This document shows, one piece after another, positions 1 to 10,792 of a stretch of DNA of 64,000 bases. The notes under the pieces are model-generated. The model searched no databases. It had not been told where the DNA came from and saw only the letters and a program-made list of their open reading frames with translations. The position numbers and the translations under genes were made by a program. How positions within the stretch are numbered: the stretch's first letter is position 1; the number at the start of each line of letters is the position of its first letter. Source of the DNA: Rosa chinensis (Eukaryota; Streptophyta; Magnoliopsida; Rosales; Rosaceae); assembly GCF_002994745.2 (NCBI RefSeq), contig NC_037093.1, positions 9,722,400 through 9,786,399 of the forward strand. The letters run 5' to 3'.

Positions 1-718
1 ATCTTTAAAGGCTAATTTAAGATATGGACTGTTGGATCATACATTTATTTAGTAGAAATATATGTTAATCGACAATATATAGAGGTGAATATACTCGTTC
101 ACTAAAAAGGTAAACCTAAAAATTATCCTTAATTATATGTATATGTACTAATTTCCGTGTACGTCTAGTATTCTTAATATTCAGTTGATTTCGACAACTT
201 ATAACATGAATTTCATTTTAGAATTTAGACTAGTATAGAGAGTAATTAGTGGCGGAGGCCTTCTTCTGCTAATTTTTCTCTTTGCTTTGTCATTTTGTTA
301 TTGGTTTATTTTAGACTTGTATACAAGGTGATTAGTGGGAAAGGTCTTCTGCTATTTTTCTCTTGACTTTGTCAGTTTGTTATTGGTTGTCTCTGTTTGT
401 TTAGGTTAACTAGCACTAGGCAATTCTATCTTCTTGTTTCCATTGTACGTGTTAATAAACTAAATTATGACCATTGACTAAATAGTTGTGCGTGTATATC
501 TATATTCCAATATCAAAATAAAATAAAGTGGACTCGGCAATTTTCCAACCTGAGTTTCAAATTTTAAGTCGGCTATGTACCAAATTTTTTTTTTAAGTCG
601 GCAAGAAGAGGCACTGGTCCAAGTCAAGGTCAATGGTAGCAGCTAGGGTGCCCTTGTTGTGCCGGTACTGACCTGGACTGGTATACTTTTCAGTCCCGCG
701 AATTAAAGCCTCTGTCCA
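1..718. repeat. Segmental duplication, 5' part of BSP1 unit
   Basis: This non-coding host DNA aligns colinearly with 32414-35085. Both begin with a similar 'ggctaatttaa' stretch, and both contain the shared marker 'ttgatttcgacaacttat' and the stretch ending 'attaaagcct'. The distal copy is interrupted by four insertions that are absent here, so this segment serves as their empty-site control. A diverged tandem repeat of roughly 90 bp lies at about 225-400. I see no gene in it. Confidence 0.85.
524..718 (+). repeat. 195-bp direct repeat, left copy
   Basis: This stretch ('taaagtggactcggcaat' to 'ctctgtcca') is repeated in the same orientation at 9645-9839 with only a few mismatches. The two copies bracket the outer TIR element exactly. 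The paralogous unit has this segment once (about 34926-35085). The repeat is far longer than any transposase target-site duplication. Confidence 0.85.
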
Positions 719-879
719 GAGAAATTCTTAGGTAGGGCACTCCTACCACGTCACTTAAACGACCACCCATTCCTGAACTGACACGTGTGATTTTTTTTTC
801 CACACCAGCTTGCTATGAGAAAGACTCCAAAATTTCAGTTAAAATTTCAATATCCCGCCAAGAGTTCACTACTACAATT

Positions 880-1000
880 ATAGGCTATAAGGACACCATA
901 TAAGGACACTTGTTTTCCGAAGTGTCCTAATAACCCTATGAGGACAACTTACAAAAAACAGGAGCAATAATTTGTCCGGCGCGCCAAATTTTTTCGACCA
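880..1000. repeat. CACTA-1 left subterminal repeats
   Basis: Several copies of the 'aggacac/gtgtcct' motif occur in both orientations close to the left terminus, matching the dense array at the right end. Such motifs bind the element-encoded DNA-binding protein in En/Spm systems. Binding here is inferred from family knowledge. Confidence 0.7.
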
Positions 1001-1023
1001 AAGTTAAACTTCCCCCACTTTTG

Positions 1024-1131
1024 TTCCCCCCCCCCCCCCACACACACACACACACATATTCGCACACTACAATTGTGCTCGACCCGCCTCTATTTTTCAG
1101 TTGACCTCTCTCTCTCTCTCTCTCTCTCTCT
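1024..1131. repeat. Simple repeats: poly-C, (CA)n, (CT)n
   Basis: A homopolymeric C run is followed by an alternating CA tract (about 1040-1057) and then a CT tract (about 1106-1131). These lie between the CACTA-1 left end and the captured carrier exon. They look like 5'-UTR-type pyrimidine tracts and low-complexity DNA, and are not coding. Confidence 0.8.
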
Positions 1132-1365
1132 GCGCATCTCCTCCTCGTCGAACAAATTGGAGCTCAATTTGTTCGTTGCCGTCGTCTCTCCCCAAACCCC
1201 CAACCTAGCCTCTGTTCCTAAACGCCTCCAACCCCCTTCACGATGCCATTGAGGAGCTCCAACGCCTTCATCGCACCGATGTTGCGCGTGGCTCGCAGCA
1301 CCACCCACCCAGCTACCATGCGAACAGAGAGTTATGCGTCGCACACGCGATTGGGAACTCTACCA

Positions 1366-1418
1366 GAGCCTCCGGTATGCTCGCTACCTGCATCATCCAA
1401 CCCATCGATATGATCAAG
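1366..1418 (+). pseudogene. Captured fragment: mitochondrial di/tricarboxylate carrier
   Basis: Forward translation reads ASGMLATCIIQPIDMIK and then meets a GT donor at 1419. This matches the first transmembrane segment and Px[D/E]xx[K/R] signature of the plant mitochondrial dicarboxylate/tricarboxylate carrier, written here as QPIDMIK. Only this first-exon piece is present, with no downstream carrier repeats. The preceding pyrimidine-rich sequence could be its captured 5' region. It cannot encode a transporter. Confidence 0.75.
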
Positions 1419-1553
1419 GTGAGTGTTGAAATTCATCAAGATTGTAATTTTTGTGAGATTTGGATTGGACCCATGATTCCAACTCGGGTCTTTGAGCTTA
1501 AAGTTGGTTTCTTTTGATGGGTTTCAGATCTATGATTTGTTTGGCTCCGTTGA

Positions 1554-2686
1554 TGGAGGAGAGGGGGGCTTTGAAATGGAGGAAGAACAAGGATGTTGTT
1601 CTGTGGTTTGGGTTGTCTCTGTTTCTGCTTTTTCCTCTTGCTTCGTCACTGAACAGTGAAGGTGGGTGATACTATGCTTCTTTTGTTTTTGTTTTTGGTT
1701 TTGGGCTTCCATTTTTGAATGTGCCCAGTTTGTGTTTTTAGACCAAAACGTTTAGGATTTTTAGAAACAAACCAGAAATGGAGAGGTGTAATTTGTTTTT
1801 GGACTTTTGGGTTTCCGTTTTTGAATGTACCCAGTGTAGTATTTTTAGCCCAACTTTCTGGAAACAAGAGGAAATGAAGAGCTGCAATGTGTTTTCCAAA
1901 AGTTTTATGGTTTTTACTTGTGAATTTTCTGTGACAATGTCAGCCTCTCTGTAGCCTCCTTGTGAGTTTCTCTCTCCTCTTTCCCTCTCTCTCTAAAACT
2001 GTTTTTTTTTTTCTGGGTTAATACTGTTAATGATCTCCTACAGTAATTCACTTTATACTGAATTATGTGTTTATGGGTTTGTTTGTTTTAGGAATTTGTC
2101 CAGCTTGAATTTGGCGAAGAGATTTCACCAGCCCTTGGAGATCTGGGAAGCTTGGAATCCATGTATGTTTTATATCTATTTTAAACTCTCTTTTTTTTCC
2201 TTTTTAATTTTTTTTTAAAATTTTTGTGTTCATAGTGTAATAGTCCTGAAGTGGTGTGATGACTCTTTGTTTATTTTCGAATCGTAGAGACTTGCAGGGG
2301 AATGAGCTAAGTAGCTAACTGGTCAAATCCTGGATGAGATTGGCAACTGTGCTTCTCTTATGTATCTGTAAGACATCTCCTTCATGTTGACTTTCTTTGT
2401 TCGTCCTTTTACTTGTTTTCCATTTTGGTTTTGCTAATTCTGTGTTGAAATGCAGGAATTTATCTTACAATAATCCTTCTGGAGTTCTCGGTTTCAAAGC
2501 TTAAGAACCTTGAGGTTTTGTAAGTACTGTTTAATCATAAATTTTCATTTTGTAGTATGCATGCCTCATAAATTCTTTGAATATTTACAAGTGTAATTTG
2601 GTTTGATAATGCAGGAATTTGAAGAACAATCAGTTGACTGGTCCTATCGCTACAACTCTTACCCAAATTCCAAACCTTAGAACTCT
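1554..2686 (+). pseudogene. Captured fragment: ERECTA-family LRR receptor kinase
   Basis: Five exon-like blocks keep the ERECTA/ERL gene order. 1554-1661 is ATG plus signal peptide, ending LASSLNSE. 2092-2162 is the SSLNL...ISPALGDLGSLES repeat. 2288-2367 is DLQGNELS...DEIGNCASL. 2456-2519 is NLSYNN...SKLKNLEVL. 2615-2686 is NLKNNQLTGP...TLTQIPNLRTL. Introns with AG/GT borders separate them, and LRR exons of about 72 bp are typical of the family. Small indels break the frame in blocks 2-4, and there is an in-frame stop in block 3. The transmembrane and kinase regions are absent. This is a dead capture inside CACTA-1. Confidence 0.85.
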
Positions 2687-2836
2687 GTAAGTCCCTTGCT
2701 TTTAATCACATGAAATTCATATTTATGTTAAAAACTCTCTCCGAGAACTGACTTTTGGCTGTTGGTATTCCTTTCTATTTGGGACTGATGAGTTTTATTT
2801 TTTCTGCTTTGATGCTGTTATGTTTGCAGTGATCTT

Positions 2837-2894
2837 TCTATGTTTATGTGCATACATAATCTCACGTGAGATTATGTATGCACATAAACATAGA
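2837..2894. repeat. Perfect 58-bp palindrome
   Basis: Arms of 29 bp with no spacer meet at 2865/2866 (centre ctcac|gtgag). I checked all 29 pairs by eye. The next pair outward fails. It sits in the CACTA-1 interior, directly after the captured ERECTA-like exons, and could extrude as a cruciform or transcribe to a hairpin. Confidence 0.9.
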
Positions 2895-3663
2895 GTTCTG
2901 TGTGTTTAGTTTCATAATGGTTGATACTTTATTAGGTTTACAGCTAAGCTTCATTTCAGCGTTGCTAGTATGTATGGTTCTTACCCTGAAAATTTAAAAC
3001 AAGGGTTTTATCTTTTACTTCTGTTTAGAGTTTAGGCAACAAATTCGGTGTACGAGTCATTAACTATTCCCTAAACATGGTTTGGTTGGTTAGACTCGGT
3101 TTGTTGAGAGACTTTGGGTTTCCTATGTAGTCCTAATAAAATAAGGGGAAAAGAAAAGGCCTTCAAAATTTAAAAAACATGAGATACAGAGGAAAAATGC
3201 AGGGGTGGGGGCTGAAATTGTACAGGCATTTACCTAAGATTATATTCAAACTTCTAATAATCAATCTCTGAAAGTTGATTTGAGTATACTTCCATAGTCT
3301 CATTATCTCATGGCCAGACAGAGGTAGTGTAGCGCGTTCTTGTTTTTGTCTGCATTCTGTAACAATCCACCTTTAGGTAACTAGAATCTTAGACAAATTA
3401 GTACTCCATTGAGAATGTTGTTTCATGTCCTTTGCTCAAATTGTTTCTCAGTTCTTGTTGGAATCTATTTCTCAGAGTATCAATTTTTTGTTTTTTGTTT
3501 TTTTGGTCTGATCACTGAAAAATATAATAAAATTTCAAAAATAGATGCAGTCACTATTGAGTTATGTTATATGAATTTTATTTTTAGCTGCCAATCAAAG
3601 GTACTTGTTTCATCCAATGTTGTAAGATACCCTTGTCTTATGTATTTTAAAATATAAATGCAG

Positions 3664-3989
3664 GATATGGTAGGGTATGGGACTAAAGAGTTAGATCTTA
3701 AGGGAAAAATTGTAGTCCCTGGATTTATTGATTCCCATGTGCATCTGATCTTTGGTGGACTGCAGGTATGACTGAAGCACTATAATTAATTTTGATTTTT
3801 TTTTCTTTTTCTGAATTTTGATATGCTCTTTTTATTCTTCTTGAGTAAAAACTAGAATGAAATGCTTTTAAATATGAATAATAAAGTTGGGTGTGAAATA
3901 TTGACAATGGAAAACAGATGATGCGTGTAGAACTACATGGCATAAACTCAAAAGATGAATTTGTGAAGAGGATCAAAGAAGCTGTGAGA
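3664..3989 (+). pseudogene. Captured fragment: LAF3-like amidohydrolase
   Basis: Exon 3664-3765 reads ELDLKGKIVVPGFIDSHVHL and onward to GGLQ, bounded by AG and GT. It contains the metal-binding HxH (HVH) typical of the amidohydrolase/urease superfamily. A second exon begins at 3918 (MMRVELHGINSKDEFVKRI and then KEAVR). The order and spacing resemble the N-terminal part of plant LAF3-type amidohydrolases (LONG AFTER FAR-RED 3). The remaining barrel is missing. It is a gene piece carried by CACTA-1, on the + strand. Confidence 0.75.
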
Positions 3990-4771
3990 AGTCAGTTCCC
4001 TGCCTTTTTATTTTTCTCGCAATTTTCTCAAACCTATGCAAACACAGTGCATGTGAATGTAGAATGTGTAAATTTTTCTTTTTATTTTTTTATTTATTAT
4101 TTACACTTTGTTTATGTATTTATTCTTTTGGGATAAGAAACATTCTTTTATCAAAAGATCAAGCAAAGTATATCACAGGGACAAGATGTTTGTGTTATAT
4201 GGTCTGGTCTACATCCCAAAATAGTAGAAAAAATAAAAATATAATTCAAAATGCTAAACCATAGCAGCAGTCTGATCATAAAGATTAGCATTGATGCCTG
4301 TAGGACACTAACAGTTCAGTCATCTTATTTGACCAGTAAGAGTCTCTTGCAATAAGCTTGAAGTATATGACTATAAAAGTGAAACTATTGAACTCTCAAT
4401 TTAGCTATAGAATTAAATGAATAATACAATATGATGTTTGCAGTTAGTCAAATGAACTCTCATTTCTTTTCTTTTTTTGTGATTACATTTAATCTGCTAT
4501 ATCATTTCTTGAGTGGGAGCATGATGCATAATTAATGATGACCAGAAGTCTGTTAACACCAACTTTTAATCATGAAAAGTAGTTTTGCTGAGGGAGCATT
4601 GTTGAGAATGACTAAAATTCTGATAAATGATGATCTAAATGAGCCATTGGAATGATTTTTTTTTCTTTCTCTAATAGTCTTATGTGTATAAGATTCTAAG
4701 AAAAAAAAAAGAAAATCAGATGCAAAACAAGGTTCCTGTGATGCCAGAAGATATGGTTGTTTCCATTGCAG

Positions 4772-4880
4772 ACCATGAATCACATGTTTATTGTCAATAG
4801 TACTAATTTTGGTTTGAGAATGTTATGGTGCACTGTGAAGTCCTTAATTGACCCCAAGACAACTGCCAAGATTAATGTCG
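4772..4880 (+). pseudogene. Captured fragment: SEC14/CRAL-TRIO lipid-transfer protein
   Basis: One exon bounded by AG (4771) and GT (4881) reads TMNHMFIVN...FGLRMLWCTVKSLID and then PKTTAKINV. This corresponds to the lipid-binding core of plant SEC14-like phosphatidylinositol-transfer proteins, where a RMFIIN...FRLLW...LDPKTTAKI pattern is usual. No other exon of the gene is evident. It lies in the CACTA-1 interior. Confidence 0.7.
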
Positions 4881-5276
4881 GTATATCTTTTTGGGTTCTA
4901 ATTTTAGCTCTATGAATTTGCTTTTCACCTTGGCACTTTCGTATAAAAACACAAGTACATGGAAATAATTGCAGGCTTGATATTAGCTTTTAATTTTTGG
5001 TTGCTGATGAGTTTGTTGTTTGTGTAGTTTGCAAGTACTGAATAATTTATATTTTTTTGCTTTGCATTTCAGGGGTCTTTACTGATCGAGCTTATTCAGC
5101 AGATGCAAGTACAAGGTGTGCCGGTATGGTTTCTTTGATGCCTCTCTTGTTGGTCCTTTTCTTGCTGCTGTTTGAGAATCATTAAAGAGGTAAAGAAGAT
5201 GAGTTTGCCCTTTGAATTATCAAGATAGAATGACATTGTTCATGTTGCTGAGATGATCAAGTGAAATATGTTGGAT

Positions 5277-5625
5277 TTGTTGTCTTTGCAGGTATTAATA
5301 CTTGTTTTGGATGGTGTATATATATGTAGCAGCAGCAGCAGCTACCTAGCAGCTAGTGCTTTGAATTAGGTAGCTAGTTAGCTTCAAATCAGTTATATAG
5401 TACATTTGATCTGGTGCATGTTGGACTTGTGGTTAGTTCAATAGTGTTGTCTTTGCAGGTATTACTTGTTTTGGATGGTACGTATATATATATGCAGCAG
5501 CAGCAGCAGGAAGCAGTAGGAGCAGCAGCAGGCAGCAGCAGCAGCTAGTGCTTTGAATTAGCTAGGTAGCTAGTTACCTTCAAATCAGTTGTAGTACATT
5601 TGATCTAGTGTTGGACTCGTGCTTC
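5277..5625 (+). repeat. Tandem duplication with (CAG)n
   Basis: A unit of about 167 bp starting 'tgttgtctttgcaggtatt' is repeated at about 5445. Each copy carries an expanded and different number of CAG/GCA triplets (5330-5343 and 5494-5545), followed by 'tagtgctttgaatta'. It is non-coding and probably arose by slippage in the CACTA-1 interior. Confidence 0.8.
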
Positions 5626-5689
5626 TTGCAGGCTGCATCTTTTGAATCTTAGGTTTATATGGACTTGTTTGATGTATAGTCGATGTTAT

Positions 5690-6330
5690 GCGCACAATTT
5701 TTATAATATGAGATCGTATATATTCCCTTATGGATTTAATGACTCAATTTTCAGAACTTTGAGAATATAATTTATGTGTCTTAGTATAAAAAACATGACA
5801 CATATGAGAATGTATTTTTGTGTCATCTTATGAATTTAAGGACTACATTTACAGGTACTTGAGGACACAATTTGTGTGTTCTTATATAGAAAAGAGGACA
5901 CACTTGATAGTGTATTTGTTGTGTCATCTTATAGATTTAAGGACTCTTTTTTCAAGGTTTTTAGGACACAATTTATGTGTTCTTGTATAAAATAGAGGAC
6001 ACATTTGAGAGTGTTGCTTTTGTGTCCTCTAATAGATTTAAGGACTCTATTCCTAGAGTTTTTAGGACACAATTTGTGTCCTCATATAGAAAAGAGGACA
6101 CTTATTTGATAATATAAGAATGCAATTTAGGTGTCCTCTTATACATTTAAGGACACCACGTACACAGGTATTAGGACACATAAACTGTGTCCTCGTATAG
6201 ATAAGAGGACACATTTTCGGTGTCCTTGTTTGGGACTTACAATGACACCCGGATAGAGGACACGTTTTTTAAGTGTCCTTGTATGTATTTAAGGACACGG
6301 TTTAGGTGTCCTTAAATCATGTTATTGTAG
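5690..6330. repeat. CACTA-1 right subterminal repeat array
   Basis: About a dozen degenerate copies of 'aggacac/gtgtcct' recur every 30-70 bp with intervening 'atttaaggac'. This dense array abuts the ATTGTAGTAGTG terminus and mirrors the sparser motifs at the left end, as expected of En/Spm-type subterminal regions. Confidence 0.85.
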
Positions 6331-6338
6331 TAGTGGTT

Positions 6339-7966
6339 CTAGCTTAACTTAAAATTTCTAGGTAGTTTGGTCTGGAAAAGAACAAACGCTGTCTCTTTCC
6401 TCCTTCCCAATTCATCTTCCTCTCTTCCTTTCCCTTCCATTTCCAGATTCTCCCAAATCAACCTTTCTCGACCCCTTAGTTCATTCTAATCGGTAAGGTA
6501 TTCTCTTTTTCTTGCTGAATTTTTGTTCTAATTCTTATCTTCGTCAATCTTTTCTTTTTTGTGAGTATTTCGTGTGAATGGATTGGAGAGGTGATAGATT
6601 GGTTTCAGTCTGGAAATTTTGAGGTTTTGGAGGTGGGTTTTATTGGAATTGAAATCATCTTCAGGTTTGGGATGTGCTTTTCTTGGTTTCAATCTGGGCA
6701 TTTCAATTGCTTTGCCATGGAAGTGGTGCAGAGGCAAGCTGCGTGGAAAAGAGTTGTGGATTTTGGGCTCAAACAGCTATGGCCGTTCGGAACAGTTCTC
6801 TGGGTAATAGGAAAGATAGTGAGGTCACTCAAAAAGATTATGAGCTAATTAGAAAAAGAAGTGGGGGCATTCAAAATCCTTCAAGTTCATGTAGATACTG
6901 ATATTGTACAGTTGATATATATAAAGCCAAATTGGGTTACTTATAAACCAATCTTCATGCAATATAGAGAAGTCTGATGTTCTCTTCAACTTCCTAGGTG
7001 TAGTGATCATTGCTTAAGCTTGTCAATAAAAAGTGCTTGCTTTTTAAGTTCAGTGAGCTAATAAAAAAATTGCTTTCAACTTTATATGTTACTTTACCAG
7101 ATGGGCTATAATTGTTTCTTACGTTGTAAATTTGTTGTTTCTCAGGTTCAATTGGCTTGTAAAGGAATGGAGGAAACTATTGGAGATGATGAAGAACTCA
7201 AAGTGCGAATTCAAGTATGCTTTGATGAAGAGGCTTACATGCAATTTATATAATACCTATGCTTTAAAGAAAGGTTTCAGTGTTCGTAAAGGACATATTC
7301 GAAGAGATGCATCAAATAACACCCGCCAATGAGAATTTGTACCAGGATGTATTTCAACCAAACAAACATGTCTGAAAGAAACTCAATTACATTATAAGTT
7401 AGTGAACTTATATTGTGCAGGTTTCATTGATGCAGTATGAAGAGGAACATTTTGTGAGAAGTGAAGACATGTTTGGAACTGATTTTGATTGAACTTTTCC
7501 CCCATTTTTGCTACATGTAATTTAATCTTTGTGAGATATGGTTAGGAGAAGATGAAATTAATTTTGCTGACTCTTATAGAATTAATTTGTGGAGGCTCTG
7601 GGTGTACCAGCTGGTCTAGGGGCCATTGCTTCTTTGCTGGTTTGGTTCTTTTAAGCTTTCCATTTGATTCCATTATTTGTATTTTCCAGAAGTCTTGTTC
7701 AATTGTTCTTTATGATTAAAATGATGATTTGATTTCGGCATTGCATCATACATATCTCCATTTTTTGCCAAGTATTTCATGATTAAAGCTAATTCTTATA
7801 TTAGTGAGTTTTCAAAGTGAGACATCAGACCAATCGTTAGCAATTTAATGAAAAGAGGTATAGTATTGATGTACAAGGAATATCGGCGAACACATTTATG
7901 CCATCAAAAGGCTACTTAAAATGGGGATATTAATCTGTACGTCAACATAATTCTTTGGTATCAAAC
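6339..7966. other. Interior of outer element, no supported gene
   Basis: After the TIR portion (6339-6496) the sequence contains only short open frames. A conserved-looking stretch near 7140-7330 (LVKEWRKLLEMMKNSKCEF) might be an exon fragment, but I could not assign it to a family. I see no transposase. Confidence 0.5.
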
Positions 7967-8505
7967 TTAGGTCACCCTTTCTTCACCAAACCAAATAGCC
8001 AGATCCTTGTATGTACGCTTGGGGGCATCAGCACTGGAAACTATCTCCACTACCTTGTAAGATGCTTCAGGAGTGACTAATGACTCAATAGCTAATTCCA
8101 CCACCAGATCTCTGGAGATGGGTGCCTCCAGATAGTGTCCTACCAAGAGAAAAAGTACACTTAAGCGACTAATTTATAGAAAGTACATAGTAAGACTACA
8201 TACAAAATTGGAAAAATTGGTACAAATTCAGTGTGTTACCTGACTTACCTCTGGTTCCATCACAAGATTTCCTGTTAGAGGTTCATTTCTCAACTCACCA
8301 GGCCTTATTATTGTGTAGTTTATACCAGACTTCCTGATATAATGCTCTGCCTGAAGCTTTGAGATTAAGAAATATGTAAGCTGGATTGAGAATCTGCCCC
8401 ATTGATGCTCCATTGACCAAAATTGAACTTACTAGAATAACCTCTTCACACCAACTTTACAGCATGCATCGACAAGGTTAGTTGGCCCAAAATTACCAAC
8501 CTATA
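7967..8505 (-). pseudogene. NAD(P)-binding (At2g34460-like) pseudogene
   Basis: Minus-strand blocks resemble the C-terminal half of the plastid atypical SDR protein represented by Arabidopsis At2g34460. About 8430-8501 reads NFGPTNLVDACCKVGVKR. 8249-8413 reads KLQAEHYIRKSGINYTIIRP and onward to GNLVMEPE, ending at a GT donor. 7967-8140 reads ISRDLVVELAIESLV, then ASYKVVEIVSSADAPKR, then a stop. Splice borders between the last two blocks look intact. A frameshift and stop occur near 8435, and the Rossmann N-terminus (GxxGxxG) is not seen. It is cargo of the outer TIR element. Confidence 0.75.
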
Positions 8506-9334
8506 TCAAAGATAGCCATTTCTCAGACAGCAAGACATTAACTATCAATAGCACTTGGTGAAACACAGAAAAAACAAATTTGCAAATAAATTAGAAGTAG
8601 GATCTTTGAACATTTGTGGCATCAAAATTCATTTGAAGCCTAGACAAAGTATGAATTCATTTCCCACTCTAAGGTTCTTTTCATTACTAGCCAGGGGTTG
8701 AAATTTTGGATTTCTTTTCACACAAATTATCAGCATTAGCATAGTGCAAACTTTTAAAGTCTCTACATCCATACAACATAACTTCTACTCATTCACTCAT
8801 GTCTTCCCCGAACCCAAAATATCCTCAAATCAACATGGCTTTGATTATCTCCATAAAAGCGACTCTTCTAATTGAGGACTTAGCTGTTAATCAAATGCTT
8901 TTCTTGAACTAAACCATTGTCTAATGGCACACTCTATGACACTCGTTTCCACAGTAAAGGATATCATCATTGAAAGGGTGATCCTTTAGTTTCTTTGACC
9001 ATCTTATAAAATGTTACTTTCTCAACATATCATGAAAATCTACCTAAGAGAATCGAAGATTAAGATTGAACTTAAACAAACAGCCCTTTTGCCTAATCAT
9101 ACTACAATCATACATTAGTATAAAACCAAAGATGCAATATACAAAGCAAAATGCAAAAATAGCTCATAATTGCATCAGTAAAGAATCAAATGTGACCTTC
9201 CATATGAGCCTCCCCTACATGTAATTTCATCTTCTCCAAGCCATATCTCGCAAAACTTTTTGAACACTCACCATCTCTGCCTCCATCGCCTCCGCCATCA
9301 CCACCTCCTTCTTCTCCGAGTCAGAGGGCTCCCA

Positions 9335-9632
9335 GTTCCTTGCCAGGCGCTCTACCTTGCCGATGAGAATGAACCAAGGGGTCAAGAAAGGTTGATTTGG
9401 GAGAATCTGGAAATGGAACGGAAAGGAAGGGAGGAAGATGAATTGGGAGGGAGGAAAGGGACGGCGTTTGTTCTTTTCCAGATTAAACTACCTAGAAATT
9501 TTAAGTTAAGCTAGAACTCTTGGCAGGATATTGAAATTTTAACTGAAATTTTGGAGCCTTTCTCGCAGCAAGCTGGTGTGGAAAAAAAATCACACGTGTC
9601 AGTTCATGAATGAGTGGTCGTATAAGTGACGT
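9335..9632. repeat. Right TIR of outer element
   Basis: This is the inverse complement of 743-866 joined to 6336-6496. It includes the pyrimidine-rich 'ttcccaattcatcttcctc' block read on the minus strand, and 'ggtgtggaaaaaaaatcaca' near its outer end. It preserves the sequence that CACTA-1 interrupted in the left arm. Confidence 0.8.
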
Positions 9633-9644
9633 GGTACGTGGTCG

Positions 9645-9839
9645 TAAAGTGGACTCGGCAATTTTCCAACCTGAGTTTCAAATTTTAAGTCGGCTATGTA
9701 CCAAATTTTTTTTTCAAGTCGGCAAGAACAGGCACTGGTCCAAGTCAAGGTCAATGGTAGCAGCTAGGGTGCCCTTGTTGTGTCGGTACTGACCTGGACT
9801 GGTATACTTTTCAGTCCCGCGTATTAAAGCCTCTGTCCA
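9645..9839 (+). repeat. 195-bp direct repeat, right copy
   Basis: This is the second copy of 524-718. Downstream host DNA (9840-9935) continues colinearly with 35658-35692 plus 37226-37300 of the other unit, including the intact 'agattattttacttcga' site into which the Pack-MULE jumped in that unit. Confidence 0.85.
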
Positions 9840-10317
9840 TACAACTCCGTACGGCGAAACAGATTATTTTACTTCGACCAAAAAGCTATCCCTCGACTTG
9901 ATTAAACATTATGATCTCCGATCTATAGCTAAAATAGAAATTTGATTAACCAGAAGTACTGGTAGTTTACATAGTTTGAATGTGGGGAATCAATTACAGT
10001 ACGTATACATGATCGATCATTAAGCTTATTAACTTTAGGTTATTCTGGTAAGTAAGTGAAGTGTTTGGCCTGGTCCATTCAGTAACGGATCAGTTGAACG
10101 ACCTTAATTATGAGTTGGAATACAACTGTTAAAGGTCCGTATGAACTATGAACCAATTTGCTATTATGAAAAAGCAATATTATATTATTATATATGATGG
10201 AGTGGAGAAGAATATAGAGGTTGATGAAAATTTCCAAGGCCAATAAAAATTAAGGCCGAAAGTGGCATAACTTGTATCATGTCAATGGCATAATATATAT
10301 CCGTCATTCTTAGCTAA

Positions 10318-10700
10318 GAATATCCTTACCTAAGCTTAGGTACGGATTTTCAGTTTTTGGTCACTTTTCGATCACATATTCACATCTTAACTGTTAGTTT
10401 TTAGGTCCTAATGTATAGATTATCTCTGCAAAATTTCAGCCAAATTGATGATCGTTAAGGCATTCAAAACTGCAATTTACAACAATGTACACGACCGGTT
10501 CCAGTTCAACAGATTCGGTTCGTTCATGTAAATTGCAGTTTTGGATGCCTTAACAATCATCAGTTTCGCTGAAATTTTGCGGAAGTGATCTATACATTAG
10601 GACCTAAAAACTGAACGGTTAAGATGTGAATATGTGATCGAAAAGTGGCCAAAAACTGAAAATCCGTTCCATAAGCTTAGGTAAGGGTAAGGATATCCTT
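10318..10700. mobile_element. MITE with about 170-bp terminal inverted repeats
   Basis: 'taagcttaggtacggatttt' on the left pairs with 'aaaatccgttccataagctta' in part on the right. The arms stay complementary inward through the 'ggtcctaatgtatagat' stretch, with a short centre near 10490. It is non-coding. It lies in a 1.1-kb stretch (about 9936-11030) that the BSP3 unit lacks. Its superfamily is not assigned. Confidence 0.75.
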
Positions 10701-10711
10701 ACCTGAGAAAG

Positions 10712-10752
<41 letters not shown>
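10712..10752. repeat. (TA)n microsatellite
   Basis: About 20 uninterrupted AT/TA dinucleotides lie between the MITE and the LINE remnant. Confidence 0.95.
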
Positions 10753-10756
<4 letters not shown>

Positions 10757-10792
10757 TGAGAATGTGGAATTACCATTGATAACAAACAATCA

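Larger units (their letters stand above)
867..6335. mobile_element. Pack-CACTA element 1 (non-autonomous En/Spm type)
   Basis: The termini are CACTACTACAAT and its inverse ATTGTAGTAGTG, flanked by the 3-bp duplication GTT (864-866 and 6336-6338). The uninterrupted sequence survives in the opposite TIR of the host element near 9510, which gives an internal empty site. Subterminal regions are packed with short 'aggacac/gtgtcct' repeats, a CACTA hallmark. No transposase (TNPA/TNPD) coding is seen. The interior instead holds exon-intron pieces of at least four unrelated plant genes, making this a gene-capturing (transduplicating) CACTA of 5.47 kb. Confidence 0.9.
719..9644. mobile_element. Outer long-TIR DNA element (MULE-like), nested
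   Basis: The two ends are inverted copies of each other. 743-866 pairs with about 9516-9632, sharing the core 'gaactgacacgtgtga'. The homology continues inward, with 6336-6496 pairing with about 9335-9515, once the CACTA insertion at 867-6335 is removed. Arms of about 300 bp suggest a Mutator-like or fold-back element. No transposase is visible. The left end resembles the small 9-bp-TSD MITE at 34730 ('aggtagggcac' versus 'cgtagggcacc'). The right terminus appears truncated or rearranged and runs into the second 195-bp repeat. The interior carries an At2g34460-like pseudogene on the minus strand. Confidence 0.75.

Noticed and set aside
1090..1344. 84-codon minus frame with Arg/Glu repeats
   Set aside because: It is antisense to the captured carrier exon and the (CT)n tract.
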